Part shown: positions 1-6,544 of the stretch, in pieces
Layout of the letters: every line of letters begins with the position of its first letter
Position numbering within the stretch: the stretch's first letter is position 1
Virus record (IMG/VR): IMGVR_UViG_3300010379_000055
Span: 1 to 24,447 of that record
Direction: 5' to 3' (one strand)
Length of the DNA: 24,447 nt
DNA from: a virus
The notes under the pieces: generated by a model
Seen by the model: only the letters and a program-made list of their open reading frames with translations
Databases searched by the model: none
Told to the model about the DNA's origin: nothing
Translations under genes and position numbers: made by a program

Positions 1-57
1 CATATCGCCGCTGTCGCTCCGCCGCCGACTGACGCGCATTGGCTTGGCGGTTTGTAA
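1..57 (+). CDS. 3' end of an upstream gene (partial)
   Basis: Reading from base 1 the frame stays open for 18 codons and ends in TAA at 55-57, giving a tail that ends WLGGL. It is followed by a 33-nt gap containing a purine-rich ribosome-binding site for the next gene. The start lies outside the window, so the product cannot be named. The stop position fits the tight packing of the rest of the region, but an 18-codon open frame could be chance. Confidence 0.4.
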   Translation, partial: HIAAVAPPPTDAHWLGGL

Positions 58-90
58 TTTCTTCAACCTCACCCAACGAAAGGAAGTTCT

Positions 91-867
91 ATGTCTCGCA
101 TAACTCGCCTACCAGTGAAAGTGAATCTGCCGAAACTCTGCAATACTATCCGTGAAGCATGGTCGCAGCGTCAGGATTTGGTGAACGCTCACGGCAGTCT
201 CGCGCGGCAATTGAAGTCGATCTGCCGGCGTCATTGCGGCGGCGACAAAGTGAAGGGCACTGCGCTTTTCAAAAAGATGCGGACCGGCGGAAAGGTCGAT
301 CTTGCACCGACTCTCGCCACGATGGTTCTTTTGCAGTCGTATATCGCAATCGGCGTTCAGCGAAAGAGCCAAGAGAAAGTGCTGTGCGAGAATGTCGCGA
401 TGCTGCCTGTTGCCAAGTGGGCGACGAGTATTCGCGGTGTCGCCGATATTGCGTTGGCGAGTCTTATCGGCGAGGCCGGCAATCTGAACGACTACGCCGG
501 CCCGGCGAAATTGTGGAAGCGTTTTGGCGTGGGCTTGGTACAGAATAACAAAGGTGAGTGGGTGCGCCAGCGCAAAGTCATAGACAAGAAGTTGGCGGTC
601 GCAATGGGCTACAGTCCCAAGCGTCGCTCAGTGCTGTGGAATGTCGGCGCGTGCATCATTCGCTCGCGCAAAGGCGCAACCGGCGTCGCTGCCGATCTTC
701 TCGCGTATTACGAATCCGAGAAGAAGCGCGCGATGGAGAAGGGCTGTAAAAAAGGCCACGCTCACCGCCGCGCGCAGAAGCACATGGAGAAGCGGTTGCT
801 TGTCCTGTTATGGCGCGAATGGACAGGCGCGAAGCCGGTCACCAACTACAGCCGGCTTGCGGCATGA
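91..867 (+). CDS. IS110/IS116/IS902 transposase C-terminal-domain protein, phage type
   Basis: 258 aa. Residues 80-110 form a helical stretch. It leads into a helix-hairpin-helix-like segment at 112-147 (SIRGVADIALASLIGEAG, then LWKRFGVGL), which matches the Tnp_2 (IS116/IS110/IS902) domain. A helical basic region follows (SPKRRSVLWNVG at 175-186, KGHAHRRAQKHMEKRLL at 221-237), with S175 and S180 as candidates for the family's catalytic serine. IS110 transposases normally run beyond 300 residues and begin with a RuvC-like DEDD domain; no such acidic motif is visible in the first 100 residues. There are no flanking insertion-sequence ends, and the gene is coupled to its neighbour by an ATGA overlap at 864-867, so it looks like a resident phage gene rather than an active element. 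The SD is AAAGGA just upstream of the ATG. A DNA- or RNA-binding role is inference. Confidence 0.6.
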   Translation: MSRITRLPVKVNLPKLCNTIREAWSQRQDLVNAHGSLARQLKSICRRHCGGDKVKGTALFKKMRTGGKVDLAPTLATMVLLQSYIAIGVQRKSQEKVLCENVAMLPVAKWATSIRGVADIALASLIGEAGNLNDYAGPAKLWKRFGVGLVQNNKGEWVRQRKVIDKKLAVAMGYSPKRRSVLWNVGACIIRSRKGATGVAADLLAYYESEKKRAMEKGCKKGHAHRRAQKHMEKRLLVLLWREWTGAKPVTNYSRLAA

Positions 868-1073
868 CAACGCCGGACGGCAGGGATCAACCGCTGTCCT
901 GGAATGCTGCGATCCGTGCGGCGGCGCGCGTCGCTGAGCTTGATCCTATCGACCCAGGCCCGACGCGCTGCCGCATACGCGACGCGATCTTGAAGCTGAT
1001 CGACCATCATGAGCACCACGCGGAGTTTCACGCGCACTTCGATGAACACTTGCCGGACTCATTGGGGGGATAA
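864..1073 (+). CDS. Hypothetical 69-aa protein
   Basis: The start ATG shares the ATGA overlap with the stop of the IS110-like gene, implying translational coupling. The protein is 69 aa with a helical middle (AAIRAAARVAEL, then RDAILKLIDHHEHHAEFHAH) and is unusually rich in histidine and acidic residues towards the C-terminus. A start further upstream at 810 would overlap the previous gene by 57 nt and is less likely. No family is recognised; the His/Glu cluster could bind metal, but that is only a possibility. Confidence 0.6.
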   Translation: MTTPDGRDQPLSWNAAIRAAARVAELDPIDPGPTRCRIRDAILKLIDHHEHHAEFHAHFDEHLPDSLGG

Positions 1074-1075
1074 GC

Positions 1076-1311
<236 letters not shown>

Positions 1312-1315
<4 letters not shown>

Positions 1316-1545
1316 CCCGAGGCCGACCGCCAAACGTAGCACGCGCCGCCGCCCGCGAAGCCGGGACCGAGACGTACATCGGCCCTGAATGCATATGCGG
1401 CTGCACAGCGCGCTATACGTCAAGCGGCGCGTGCATCGATTGCTCGATTGCGCGCGGTAAGCTGCGCTATCAGAACAATCGCGGGCACGTGCGGATACTC
1501 GATGCGGCGCGCTACCAACGGAGAAAACAAAATGCTGTCAGCTAA
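1312..1545 (+). CDS. Small zinc-knuckle-like protein
   Basis: 77 aa. The centre reads CICGCTARYTSSGACIDCSIARG, with Cys at CxC(G)C and then CxxC about 11 residues later, a pattern typical of small zinc ribbons. The shape, with CG..RY.S.GxCxxC followed by a basic tail, resembles the zinc part of phage HNH-associated or DNA-binding proteins. No HNH motif is present. Its start overlaps the poly-Asp gene stop and its end overlaps the next gene's start at 1532. The molecular function is unknown. Confidence 0.6.
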
Positions 1546-2035
1546 AGAGTTGCAAGAGCGCGGCGAGATGTTGAAACAGCGTTCCTCTTTGATTGACGCA
1601 GACGATCCGCCACAGCCAGAACATAAGGCCGATAAGACGATGCGTTTCGTGCTTTTCTGGCACCATCCGGGCGAAAAAACTGAGGTTAAAGAGACCTACG
1701 AGAAGGTGACCGCTGACCCGGAGAAGTGGTCGCGCGACATTCTTGACTGGTTTAATTCGACTTTGCGGCCCGGCGAACGCAAACGCCTATTCGTTCACTG
1801 CGAAATCGAAGGTGAAGTGCCACCGGCCGAGCACAAATGGTCAAAAACCACGGCGATGACCAAAAGCAATCAATACGGCAGCCCTTATGACGGCATGCAC
1901 TGTGAACGTTGCGGGGTGACAGGCAAGCGGTTCGGAATAGGGCCGGTGGTTAAACTCGACAGCAAATTTCGTCTCAAGGTGTTCAAGCGATGCGACACGT
2001 CGCTTGAATGGCTCAAAACCCACCGTCTGCCATGA
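1532..2035 (+). CDS. Hypothetical protein with C-terminal CxxCG motif
   Basis: 167 aa from the ATG at 1532, chosen because GGAG at 1520-1523 is correctly spaced; a longer frame from 1448 would overlap the previous gene heavily. The N-terminal half is charged and the middle (KWSRDILDWFNSTLRPGERKRLF) looks like a folded alpha/beta segment. The C-terminus carries HCERCGVTGKRF with a further Cys in FKRCDTS, a plausible metal-binding module. No family is recognised. Confidence 0.7.
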   Translation: MLSAKELQERGEMLKQRSSLIDADDPPQPEHKADKTMRFVLFWHHPGEKTEVKETYEKVTADPEKWSRDILDWFNSTLRPGERKRLFVHCEIEGEVPPAEHKWSKTTAMTKSNQYGSPYDGMHCERCGVTGKRFGIGPVVKLDSKFRLKVFKRCDTSLEWLKTHRLP

Positions 2036-2078
2036 CCACAACATCATATCGTGGTCGATAAAATTCCGGCATTAACCA

Positions 2079-2219
2079 ATGGGTGATGATCGAGTTGTGC
2101 CGCCCGACGATTGGCGCTATGCAGAGACTACGACCCGATCACCTACCCCGACTCAGATTGATCAAATGACTGATGCTTATCCGGTTGCCACACACACAAC
2201 GACCACTAATGGAGAATGA
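2079..2219 (+). CDS. 46-aa micro-protein ending in an AYPVATH tail
   Basis: An open frame of 46 codons with a polar, Thr-rich composition (PDDWRYAETTTRS). Its C-terminal part contains AYPVATH, shared with the 30-aa protein encoded at 3074-3166. The stop overlaps the start region of the next gene. No clear SD is visible, which weakens the call; the repeated tail is the main support. Confidence 0.4.
   Translation: MGDDRVVPPDDWRYAETTTRSPTPTQIDQMTDAYPVATHTTTTNGE
2173..2196 (+). repeat. 24-bp direct repeat, copy 1
   Basis: These 24 bases recur exactly at 3135-3158. In both places they lie at the 3' end of a micro-gene and are read in the same frame, giving AYPVATH. Confidence 0.9.
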
Positions 2220-2221
2220 TA

Positions 2222-2455
2222 ATGGAACGCTCGACTGAAATTCCTCTCTCCGATAGCGGCCTCTCGATTACTTGCGGTCGGGATGGTACTTGGCTGCATT
2301 TTAATGCCACGAACGACAAAAGCGCCGCAATCAACGTCGATTTAATGGACAAAGGCGGCATCATCGGCGCAGCTTTGCGGGGTTGGTGCGCTGACCGGCA
2401 AAAACAAGCTGAGCAAATCCGCAGCGACAACGGCCAATTCGGTGTTGGGGCCTAG
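2222..2455 (+). CDS. Hypothetical 77-aa protein
   Basis: The ATG at 2222 is preferred over 2216 because GGAG at 2211-2214 is then 7 nt away. The product begins MERSTEIPLSDSGLSITCG and continues as a beta-like segment (TWLHFNATNDKSAAINVDL) and a basic helix (GWCADRQKQAEQIRS). It ends at TAG, one of only three amber stops used by predicted genes in the window. No family is recognised. Confidence 0.6.
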   Translation: MERSTEIPLSDSGLSITCGRDGTWLHFNATNDKSAAINVDLMDKGGIIGAALRGWCADRQKQAEQIRSDNGQFGVGA

Positions 2456-2705
2456 CGGTAGTGGCTGTGTGTCTAAACCGGATAAGCATGAAATGGCTTT
2501 GATAGCCGGTCTCACCCCGTGTGACCTCGACATGCGACTCGAAATAGCGAAAAAGCTTCGCATTGGCGTGCGACTGACGACCGACGAAGTGGACATCGCG
2601 GACGGTTTGATAAAGACACTGCGAACAATTCGTAACCAGCGCGGTGTTGACAGACATACGCGCGGCTTGTGCAATCACGCGCTCGCTGCTTTTGATGTGA
2701 GATAG
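2442..2705 (+). CDS. Hypothetical protein, helical
   Basis: 87 aa from a GTG at 2442 that overlaps the previous gene by 14 nt. An internal ATG at 2493 (MALIAGLTPCDLDMR) is an alternative start, giving about 70 aa. The body is helical and charged (MRLEIAKKLRIGVRLTTDEV, then GLIKTLRTIRNQRGV). The stop is TAG at 2703-2705. Neither start has a convincing SD, so the 5' end is uncertain. Confidence 0.5.
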   Translation: MLGPSGSGCVSKPDKHEMALIAGLTPCDLDMRLEIAKKLRIGVRLTTDEVDIADGLIKTLRTIRNQRGVDRHTRGLCNHALAAFDVR

Positions 2706-2706
2706 C

Positions 2707-2856
2707 ATGAGCACGAGTCAGCCGAGATGGGACGAGCACGCGATCAAGTTCAAAGCTTATCTGGGCAACACGCGCGGCGTCGTGTCGTGCGATAAGGATG
2801 GCCGCAACTGTTATCACTGCCGGGATGTCGGCGGTGGAATGTGGGACTGCCGATGA
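2707..2856 (+). CDS. Cys-rich 49-aa micro-protein
   Basis: 49 codons beginning one base after the previous stop. The second half holds four Cys residues in the pattern SC-x6-C-x2-C-x9-C (SCDKDGRNCYHCRD ... MWDC), suggestive of a zinc knuckle or a disulfide-stabilised fold. The ATGA overlap with the next micro-gene supports real translation. Function is unknown. Confidence 0.5.
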   Translation: MSTSQPRWDEHAIKFKAYLGNTRGVVSCDKDGRNCYHCRDVGGGMWDCR

Positions 2857-2957
2857 CCATGCGGAAACTTCTAATCATGTCTCACTTCAGCGCCGCGCTC
2901 GCCGGGGCGATCCTTGGCGCGGGACTCGGCGTCGCATTTGCAATGGTGTTCGGATGA
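2853..2957 (+). CDS. 34-aa single-span membrane micro-protein
   Basis: The start overlaps the previous stop in ATGA. After a short basic head (MTMRKLL) the product is one hydrophobic, Gly/Ala-rich helix (FSAALAGAILGAGLGVAFAM), long enough to span a membrane with small-residue packing motifs. Small phage membrane peptides of this size include holin-like, antiholin and superinfection-exclusion factors; which applies here is unknown. Confidence 0.5.
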   Translation: MTMRKLLIMSHFSAALAGAILGAGLGVAFAMVFG

Positions 2958-2981
2958 CCGTGCCTAAAATGGGCCGGTCAT
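2954..2981 (+). other. Strong hairpin at the end of the membrane micro-gene
   Basis: ATGACCG at 2954-2960 pairs with CGGTCAT at 2975-2981, and inside it GCC (2962-2964) pairs with GGC (2972-2974) with one bulged base, giving about 10 paired bases. A T-rich run (3001-3014) follows only after about 20 nt, so it is not a textbook intrinsic terminator. The hairpin covers the ATG of a possible 29-codon frame (2954-3043, stop TAG) that I do not call as a gene. Confidence 0.4.
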
Positions 2982-3073
2982 TCTGGCACTCCACGCCTTT
3001 GTTTTTAAATTTTTGGGGTTGCCGCCTAACACAGACAGGATAGACTGGTGAGGACGGGGAAAAGGAAAAATCA

Positions 3074-3166
3074 ATGAGCGACTTCGGTTCTCCAATAGTC
3101 ATCGGCGGCGATAGACTCGGCGTTCCTATCAAGCATGCTTATCCGGTTGCCACACACAAAGGCTGA
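3074..3166 (+). CDS. 30-aa micro-protein ending AYPVATHKG
   Basis: The ATG at 3074 is preceded by a good purine-rich SD (AAAGGA). The product is 30 aa (MSDFGSPIVIGGDRLGVP, then KHAYPVATHKG). The AYPVATH tail is encoded by a 24-bp stretch identical to one at 2173-2196. The strong SD and the shared peptide support it being expressed. No function is known. Confidence 0.55.
   Translation: MSDFGSPIVIGGDRLGVPIKHAYPVATHKG
3135..3158 (+). repeat. 24-bp direct repeat, copy 2
   Basis: Exact second copy of the 24-bp sequence at 2173-2196, 962 bp downstream, in the same reading frame relative to the local micro-gene. Confidence 0.9.
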
Positions 3167-3194
3167 GAGCCCCTAGCTATAGAGGGTCAACAAA

Positions 3195-3320
3195 ATGAAC
3201 ATCGTTCTCTATGGCTGGCGTCACGTCGAATGCGATAAGTGTTATTACCTTGGCCCCGGTGAAGGGTCTGTTCGCGCCGCCATCAAATCTCACAACGTCC
3301 GGGAGATTGAAAATGTATAA
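3195..3320 (+). CDS. 41-aa hypothetical protein
   Basis: 41 codons with GAGGG upstream of the ATG and an 8-nt overlap with the start of the ASCH gene. The product (MNIVLYGWRHVECDKCYYLG, then GEGSVRAAIKSHNVREIENV) contains CDKC and looks like a short beta-alpha unit. The SD and the overlap suggest translational coupling to the ASCH gene. Confidence 0.55.
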   Translation: MNIVLYGWRHVECDKCYYLGPGEGSVRAAIKSHNVREIENV

Positions 3321-3753
3321 GGCTATTTCGCTGTGGCAACCTTGGGCATCCCTCTGGGTATCAGGTATCAAAATCCATGAGACTCGGCACTGGCCGACAA
3401 AGCATCGGGGATGGCTTGCCGTCCATGCCGCCAAGCGGATCGAGCATGACGGACATAGCCAACGGCTAAATGACATTCTCGACAGCGAGTTCGGCGGCCA
3501 TTGGGGAATGGAATTGCCGAGCGGCGCTATCGTCGGTCGTGTTTTTCTAGTTGATTGCAAGCCGACCGACTCCATGACGTTTCAAACGGAAATGGCAAAG
3601 GACGACTACGAGTGCGGAAATTTTGCGCCGGGTCGCTTTGCTTGGGAGGCCAGCGTATTTGAGGCGTTCCCAAAGCCAATTCCTTACCGTGGTGCGCAAG
3701 GCATGTTCACTGTGCCGGACGAGATCATGCCGAGACTTTACAATGCAGCGTAA
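3313..3753 (+). CDS. ASCH-domain protein
   Basis: 146 aa. The opening AISLWQPWASLWVSGIK, then HETRHWPTKHRGWLAVHAAK, is the hallmark start of ASCH-domain proteins (beta-barrel, PUA-like fold), usually 120-160 aa in phages and bacteria. Later GAIVGRVFLVDC and EASVFEAFPKPIPYRGAQGMF match the expected strands and the closing loop. ASCH domains are linked to RNA or modified-nucleoside binding, and some are ribonucleases or amidohydrolases; the substrate here cannot be told. The ATG at 3313 is chosen because GGGAG is 7 nt upstream and the product starts exactly at the domain. It precedes a methyltransferase cluster. Confidence 0.85.
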   Translation: MYKAISLWQPWASLWVSGIKIHETRHWPTKHRGWLAVHAAKRIEHDGHSQRLNDILDSEFGGHWGMELPSGAIVGRVFLVDCKPTDSMTFQTEMAKDDYECGNFAPGRFAWEASVFEAFPKPIPYRGAQGMFTVPDEIMPRLYNAA

Positions 3754-3862
3754 AGCCCTCGACGCCATCGTGGACAAGGTGCTGCGGTATCGCCCGAAGC
3801 CCAAAACAACGCCCGCGCGCCGACGCAAGCGCGCAGCGGTCAAGCGAGAAAAGTCAAAATGA
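3743..3862 (+). CDS. 39-aa basic protein
   Basis: Overlaps the ASCH gene's 3' end by 11 nt and ends in an ATGA overlap with the next gene. After an amphipathic helix (ALDAIVDKVLRYRPKPK) the tail is almost pure Arg/Lys/Ala (ARRRKRAAVKREK), typical of nucleic-acid-associated peptides. Function unknown. Confidence 0.6.
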   Translation: MQRKALDAIVDKVLRYRPKPKTTPARRRKRAAVKREKSK

Positions 3863-4236
3863 GCCGGAAATGGACTCATGTATATAATTCCCTAATATTT
3901 CGTCCAGACCGGCGTATTTTAGAGGCTTGGGAGATTAAGCGGGGTGGCGATCTTGACGCCCCTAAAGCAGAAAAAGTTGCTGAACGTATCCATGCGGTCC
4001 AGACCAACCTTAAAGCGTATGGAGCTACCAAGGGATTTATAGTGGACGCCGCGAAGTCATATTATCTCCCCTACTATGTTGATGACATCGCAAAGGTTAA
4101 TGTGCCTTTACGCCCTTGGCTTTTGCTTCAAAATAGGCTAGACGAGCATTTTGGTTTTGGAATGGTCGCCATGATAGAGGACGCAAATGCCTATTTCCAG
4201 ACCAAATTCAGAAGTCTCGTTCCCGATGCTCAGTAA
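3859..4236 (+). CDS. Hypothetical 125-aa protein next to the methyltransferase
   Basis: The start overlaps the previous stop in ATGA. The product begins MSRKWTHVYNSLIFRPDRRI and continues with a helical segment (KAEKVAERIHAVQTNLKAYG) and a beta/helix end (FGFGMVAMIEDANAYFQTKF). No catalytic motif or family is recognised. It is moderately AT-richer than its neighbours, and the next gene begins inside its last 50 nt. The neighbourhood suggests DNA modification or its control, but this is context only. Confidence 0.65.
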   Translation: MSRKWTHVYNSLIFRPDRRILEAWEIKRGGDLDAPKAEKVAERIHAVQTNLKAYGATKGFIVDAAKSYYLPYYVDDIAKVNVPLRPWLLLQNRLDEHFGFGMVAMIEDANAYFQTKFRSLVPDAQ

Positions 4237-4807
4237 AAAATACGGGGTAATTTACGCGGACCCCCCGTGGTCTTTCAAAACTTGGAGTGCGAAGGGAACC
4301 GGACGCGGGGCGGTTTCGCATTATGACTGTATGAGCTTTTCAACATTGGCAGCATTGCCGGTTTCCGAGCTTGCTGCCGACGATTGTGCCCTGTTTCTTT
4401 GGGTGGTTGACCCGATGTTGGACAAGGCCTTTGAGCTTATTCAAGCGTGGGGATTCCAATATAAGACGGTCGGCTTTTATTGGGTTAAGCAAAACATGAA
4501 AAGCGACGGCTTCTTTACCGGATTGGGATATTGGACGCGCGCTAATCCAGAGCAGTGCTTGCTGGCGACCAAAGGGAAGCCAATTCGTCTGGCGCGGGAT
4601 GTCCCCCGCCTAATTGTAGCCCCGCGACGCGAGCACAGCCGGAAACCAGATCAAGTTCGCGGTCGAATCGAACGGCTCGTCGGCGGCCCCTATCTTGAAC
4701 TATTTGTGCGGGAGACTCATCCGGGCTGGGATGGCTGGGGAAATCAAATTGGTCTATTCGATAGCGGTTCAGTGGAGACTCGTCGTCAGCCTTCAAATCT
4801 GGCTTGA
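4187..4807 (+). CDS. MT-A70 family adenine-N6 DNA methyltransferase
   Basis: 206 aa. The catalytic DPPW motif is at residues 25-28 (YGVIYADPPWSFKTW). Typical MT-A70 blocks follow: LFLWVVDPMLDKAFEL, WGFQYKTVGFYWVK, a GYWTRANPEQCLLATKG loop, the RREHSRKPDQ segment and the closing WDGWGNQI. This family transfers methyl from S-adenosylmethionine to adenine N6 in DNA or RNA. With no restriction enzyme nearby, it most likely protects phage DNA from host restriction or marks it. The ATG at 4187 has AGAGGA upstream; an internal ATG at 4229 is an alternative. It overlaps the preceding gene by 50 nt. Confidence 0.92.
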   Translation: MPISRPNSEVSFPMLSKKYGVIYADPPWSFKTWSAKGTGRGAVSHYDCMSFSTLAALPVSELAADDCALFLWVVDPMLDKAFELIQAWGFQYKTVGFYWVKQNMKSDGFFTGLGYWTRANPEQCLLATKGKPIRLARDVPRLIVAPRREHSRKPDQVRGRIERLVGGPYLELFVRETHPGWDGWGNQIGLFDSGSVETRRQPSNLA

Positions 4808-4841
4808 CAACAGCTAAATCTTGGGCGTCAAGGGGTAAAGC

Positions 4842-5074
4842 ATGCTATCAAGATCAAACGCGGGGGCGCCGGCAAGACAGGTAACAGTGGCACCGGAGCT
4901 AGGCGCGCTCACCGCCCCGGAATGCACTTGCGAGATTTTCATAAGCCTAGTAAAAAGAAAAACGGTGAGCATCGGCAACTTCCAAAACCACCGATGTCGC
5001 TCGCGATTTGGGACCCAAACAACGATCCGTTTTCACAGTTGGGATACAGTTGGGATGACGTGCGGCGGCGGTAA
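4842..5074 (+). pseudogene. Apparently frameshifted small basic protein gene
   Basis: AGGGG lies 6 nt before the ATG at 4842, but that frame soon looks non-coding. From about 4850 another frame, ending in TAA at 5072-5074, reads like a real protein: IKRGGAGKTGNSGTG, then HLRDFHKPSKKKNGEH and SLAIWDPNNDPFSQLGYSW. One extra A near 4850-4855 would join the well-placed start to this frame and give about 78 aa. The second frame is the methyltransferase's own frame continuing past its TGA, with its first internal ATG at 4922. So this is a sequencing indel, a real frameshift, or a 50-aa gene from 4922. Confidence 0.4.
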
Positions 5075-5102
5075 CGCATTGCACTAGGAATGGAGGACTC
5101 CG

Positions 5103-5210
5103 ATGCAAAGGCCATTCCGCTCTCTCTCCGGGAACTTTCGGAAGGTTGCCCGGCATCCCTCAAATCAACATGGGGAGGGGCTAAAATGGGCCGCTACATT
5201 GATCCAATAA
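5103..5210 (+). CDS. Possible 35-aa micro-protein
   Basis: GGAGG sits 6 nt before the ATG at 5103, a near-ideal ribosome-binding site. The frame (MQRPFRSLSGNFRKVARHPS, then NQHGEGLKWAATLIQ) overlaps the start of the next gene by 25 nt. The alternative ATG at 5090 reads in the frame of the next gene. A short translated ORF that couples ribosomes to 5186 is plausible; whether the peptide matters is unknown. Confidence 0.35.
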   Translation: MQRPFRSLSGNFRKVARHPSNQHGEGLKWAATLIQ

Positions 5211-5506
5211 CCGGGCAACCAATTCCTGAAACCACCGTCGCCAACATTTCGCGTGATGCGACGCGGCCAGTCGAGATGACGGACAATCGCAAAGCGCGGC
5301 AAGGTCTGCAGCCGACTCCGGCCACGCAACCACGGCCGCCGGTAGACCGGCTATCCGGTGCGGCGCAGCCACGACCACAGCCGACACCATCGCGCCCGAG
5401 GATCATGCAAGCGCCGCCACCGCAGCCACAGCGTATTACGAAAGCGGTCATGGACGAAGATTGTGGACCCGGACCCGTGCGGCCGGGCGGTGTTAAAGTG
5501 CGATGA
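5186..5506 (+). CDS. Pro/Gln-rich protein with PGGVKVR tail
   Basis: 106 aa from the ATG at 5186, preceded by a strong GGGGAGGGG. It begins MGRYIDPITGQPIPETTV, then becomes a proline-, arginine- and glutamine-rich disordered stretch. The C-terminus is GPVRPGGVKVR. The protein encoded at 5744-6139 ends GIVKPGGKKVR, so the two unrelated bodies share a tail. It overlaps the next gene in ATGA. No family recognised. Confidence 0.65.
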   Translation: MGRYIDPITGQPIPETTVANISRDATRPVEMTDNRKARQGLQPTPATQPRPPVDRLSGAAQPRPQPTPSRPRIMQAPPPQPQRITKAVMDEDCGPGPVRPGGVKVR

Positions 5507-5760
5507 ACCTTCAACGCTTCGGGCAGCTAGTGCGGATGCTCGCGTCGCCAAACGATAATGAAGTCGTGGGCGCGGCGCGGGCGCTGCAACGGATGTTGAA
5601 GGAAAATAATAGGGACCTAAATGACTTTGCTAAGTGGATTGAAGATAGCAATCTGATGCGACGTGCCTCTGTTCATCACACCGTTGTCGTGCACCACTAC
5701 AACACCAAGCAAGAGCGCAACAATAAATCCGAACAGGCCCGTTATGACCGTAAAATCTGA
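5503..5760 (+). CDS. Hypothetical helical 85-aa protein
   Basis: Start in ATGA overlap with the previous gene. The N-terminal helix (RFGQLVRMLASPNDNEVVGA, then ARALQRMLKENNRDLNDFA) has the look of DUF2786-like or small phage regulatory helices, where a lvrmLaS..dnEvvaAaraL pattern recurs. The C-terminal half is basic and disordered. The next gene starts 17 nt before its stop. Assignment to a named family is uncertain. Confidence 0.6.
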   Translation: MNLQRFGQLVRMLASPNDNEVVGAARALQRMLKENNRDLNDFAKWIEDSNLMRRASVHHTVVVHHYNTKQERNNKSEQARYDRKI

Positions 5761-6139
5761 CGACTGCGTTTGTGAATTCGGCGACATGCATTGCGCGTGT
5801 CTCGCACATGGCCGCGACCGTGACGAGTGCCGGTATTTTCATTTTCCCGCACCGAAGATCGTATCACCACGCGCTCGTTCAACGTTCCTGAATGATCTAC
5901 GGGACCAAGGCGAAACGCGCATCAAGAATCAGCAACGCGAAGGCCGTGAACGCATCGCCGACTCGCAACGCAAGACGGCGAAGCTTTTGAAAACTCCCGG
6001 CGCGATGCGGGACTGGCAGCAAAGCGAAATAAAGGCCACACGCGAACGCGCGAAGGCAGCCGGTCGCATCAAGCCGAATGATCCGCCCGAGGGCATCGGC
6101 CGGGGCATCGTGAAACCCGGCGGCAAGAAAGTTCGTTAA
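5744..6139 (+). CDS. Cys-containing charged protein with PGGKKVR tail
   Basis: 131 aa from the ATG at 5744, which overlaps the previous gene by 17 nt; a longer frame from 5663 would overlap far more. The N-terminus has a cluster CVCEFGDMHCACLAHG with a later Cys, a likely metal site. It is followed by a long charged helix (RIKNQQREGRERIADSQRK) and a basic linker. The C-terminus GIVKPGGKKVR mirrors the tail of the gene at 5186. Function unknown; the shared tail may be a docking signal. Confidence 0.6.
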   Translation: MTVKSDDCVCEFGDMHCACLAHGRDRDECRYFHFPAPKIVSPRARSTFLNDLRDQGETRIKNQQREGRERIADSQRKTAKLLKTPGAMRDWQQSEIKATRERAKAAGRIKPNDPPEGIGRGIVKPGGKKVR

Positions 6140-6247
6140 CTAAAAATCGAAGCGCCTTCAGTGCTTGCCGGAATTCCGTCAATGAATACCCACTTGCCAA
6201 TCGGCCGCTATCCGATACGCTCGCCACAGAACGGAGAGGTAAGTGCG

Positions 6248-6544
6248 ATGCGTGAATTTCAAATTGAAGCGGGCGGCGGCTGGAATAAGTGGGACACAAA
6301 AACAGGAAAGTGTCCGGCAGTGTGGGAGCTTAATGATGTGCAGAGCGCGATGGAAGCCCACGCGCGCCGCTTCTCGACGAAACTCACACTCTCGATTTTC
6401 CGAGACATAACCGGAGTCGATGCTGAAAAAACCACCATCAAGCAATTGCCGAGTAGATTTTTTGGCGCGCTCATTGCCGCATACTGCGACGAGATCGTCG
6501 AACGGCCGAACAAGGTAGAGGCACATGAGCAGCGGAAAACTTGA
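6248..6544 (+). CDS. Hypothetical 98-aa protein
   Basis: The ATG at 6248 is chosen because GGAGAGG ends 7 nt upstream. An in-frame ATG at 6182 would add 22 residues but lacks an SD. The product has a beta-rich opening (REFQIEAGGGWNKWDTKTG) and a helical end (SRFFGALIAAYCDEIVERP). It overlaps the next gene by 20 nt. The 108 nt before the start hold no other convincing gene. Confidence 0.6.
   Translation: MREFQIEAGGGWNKWDTKTGKCPAVWELNDVQSAMEAHARRFSTKLTLSIFRDITGVDAEKTTIKQLPSRFFGALIAAYCDEIVERPNKVEAHEQRKT

Noticed and set aside
2985-3000. Sigma-54-like TGGCAC ... GC promoter
   Set aside because: The two elements are two bases too close for the -24/-12 spacing.
2954-3043. 29-codon frame after the membrane micro-gene
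   Set aside because: It coincides with a strong hairpin and a T-rich stretch, its composition is atypical and there is no SD apart from the ATGA junction; kept only as a note.
3168-3188. T7-like promoter (CTATAGAGGG)
   Set aside because: Only the core matches, no phage RNA polymerase gene is in the window, and no other similar site is visible.
3883-3888. TATAAT within the gene at 3859
   Set aside because: It lies in coding sequence with no proper -35 or extended TGN at the right spacing and no gene start nearby.
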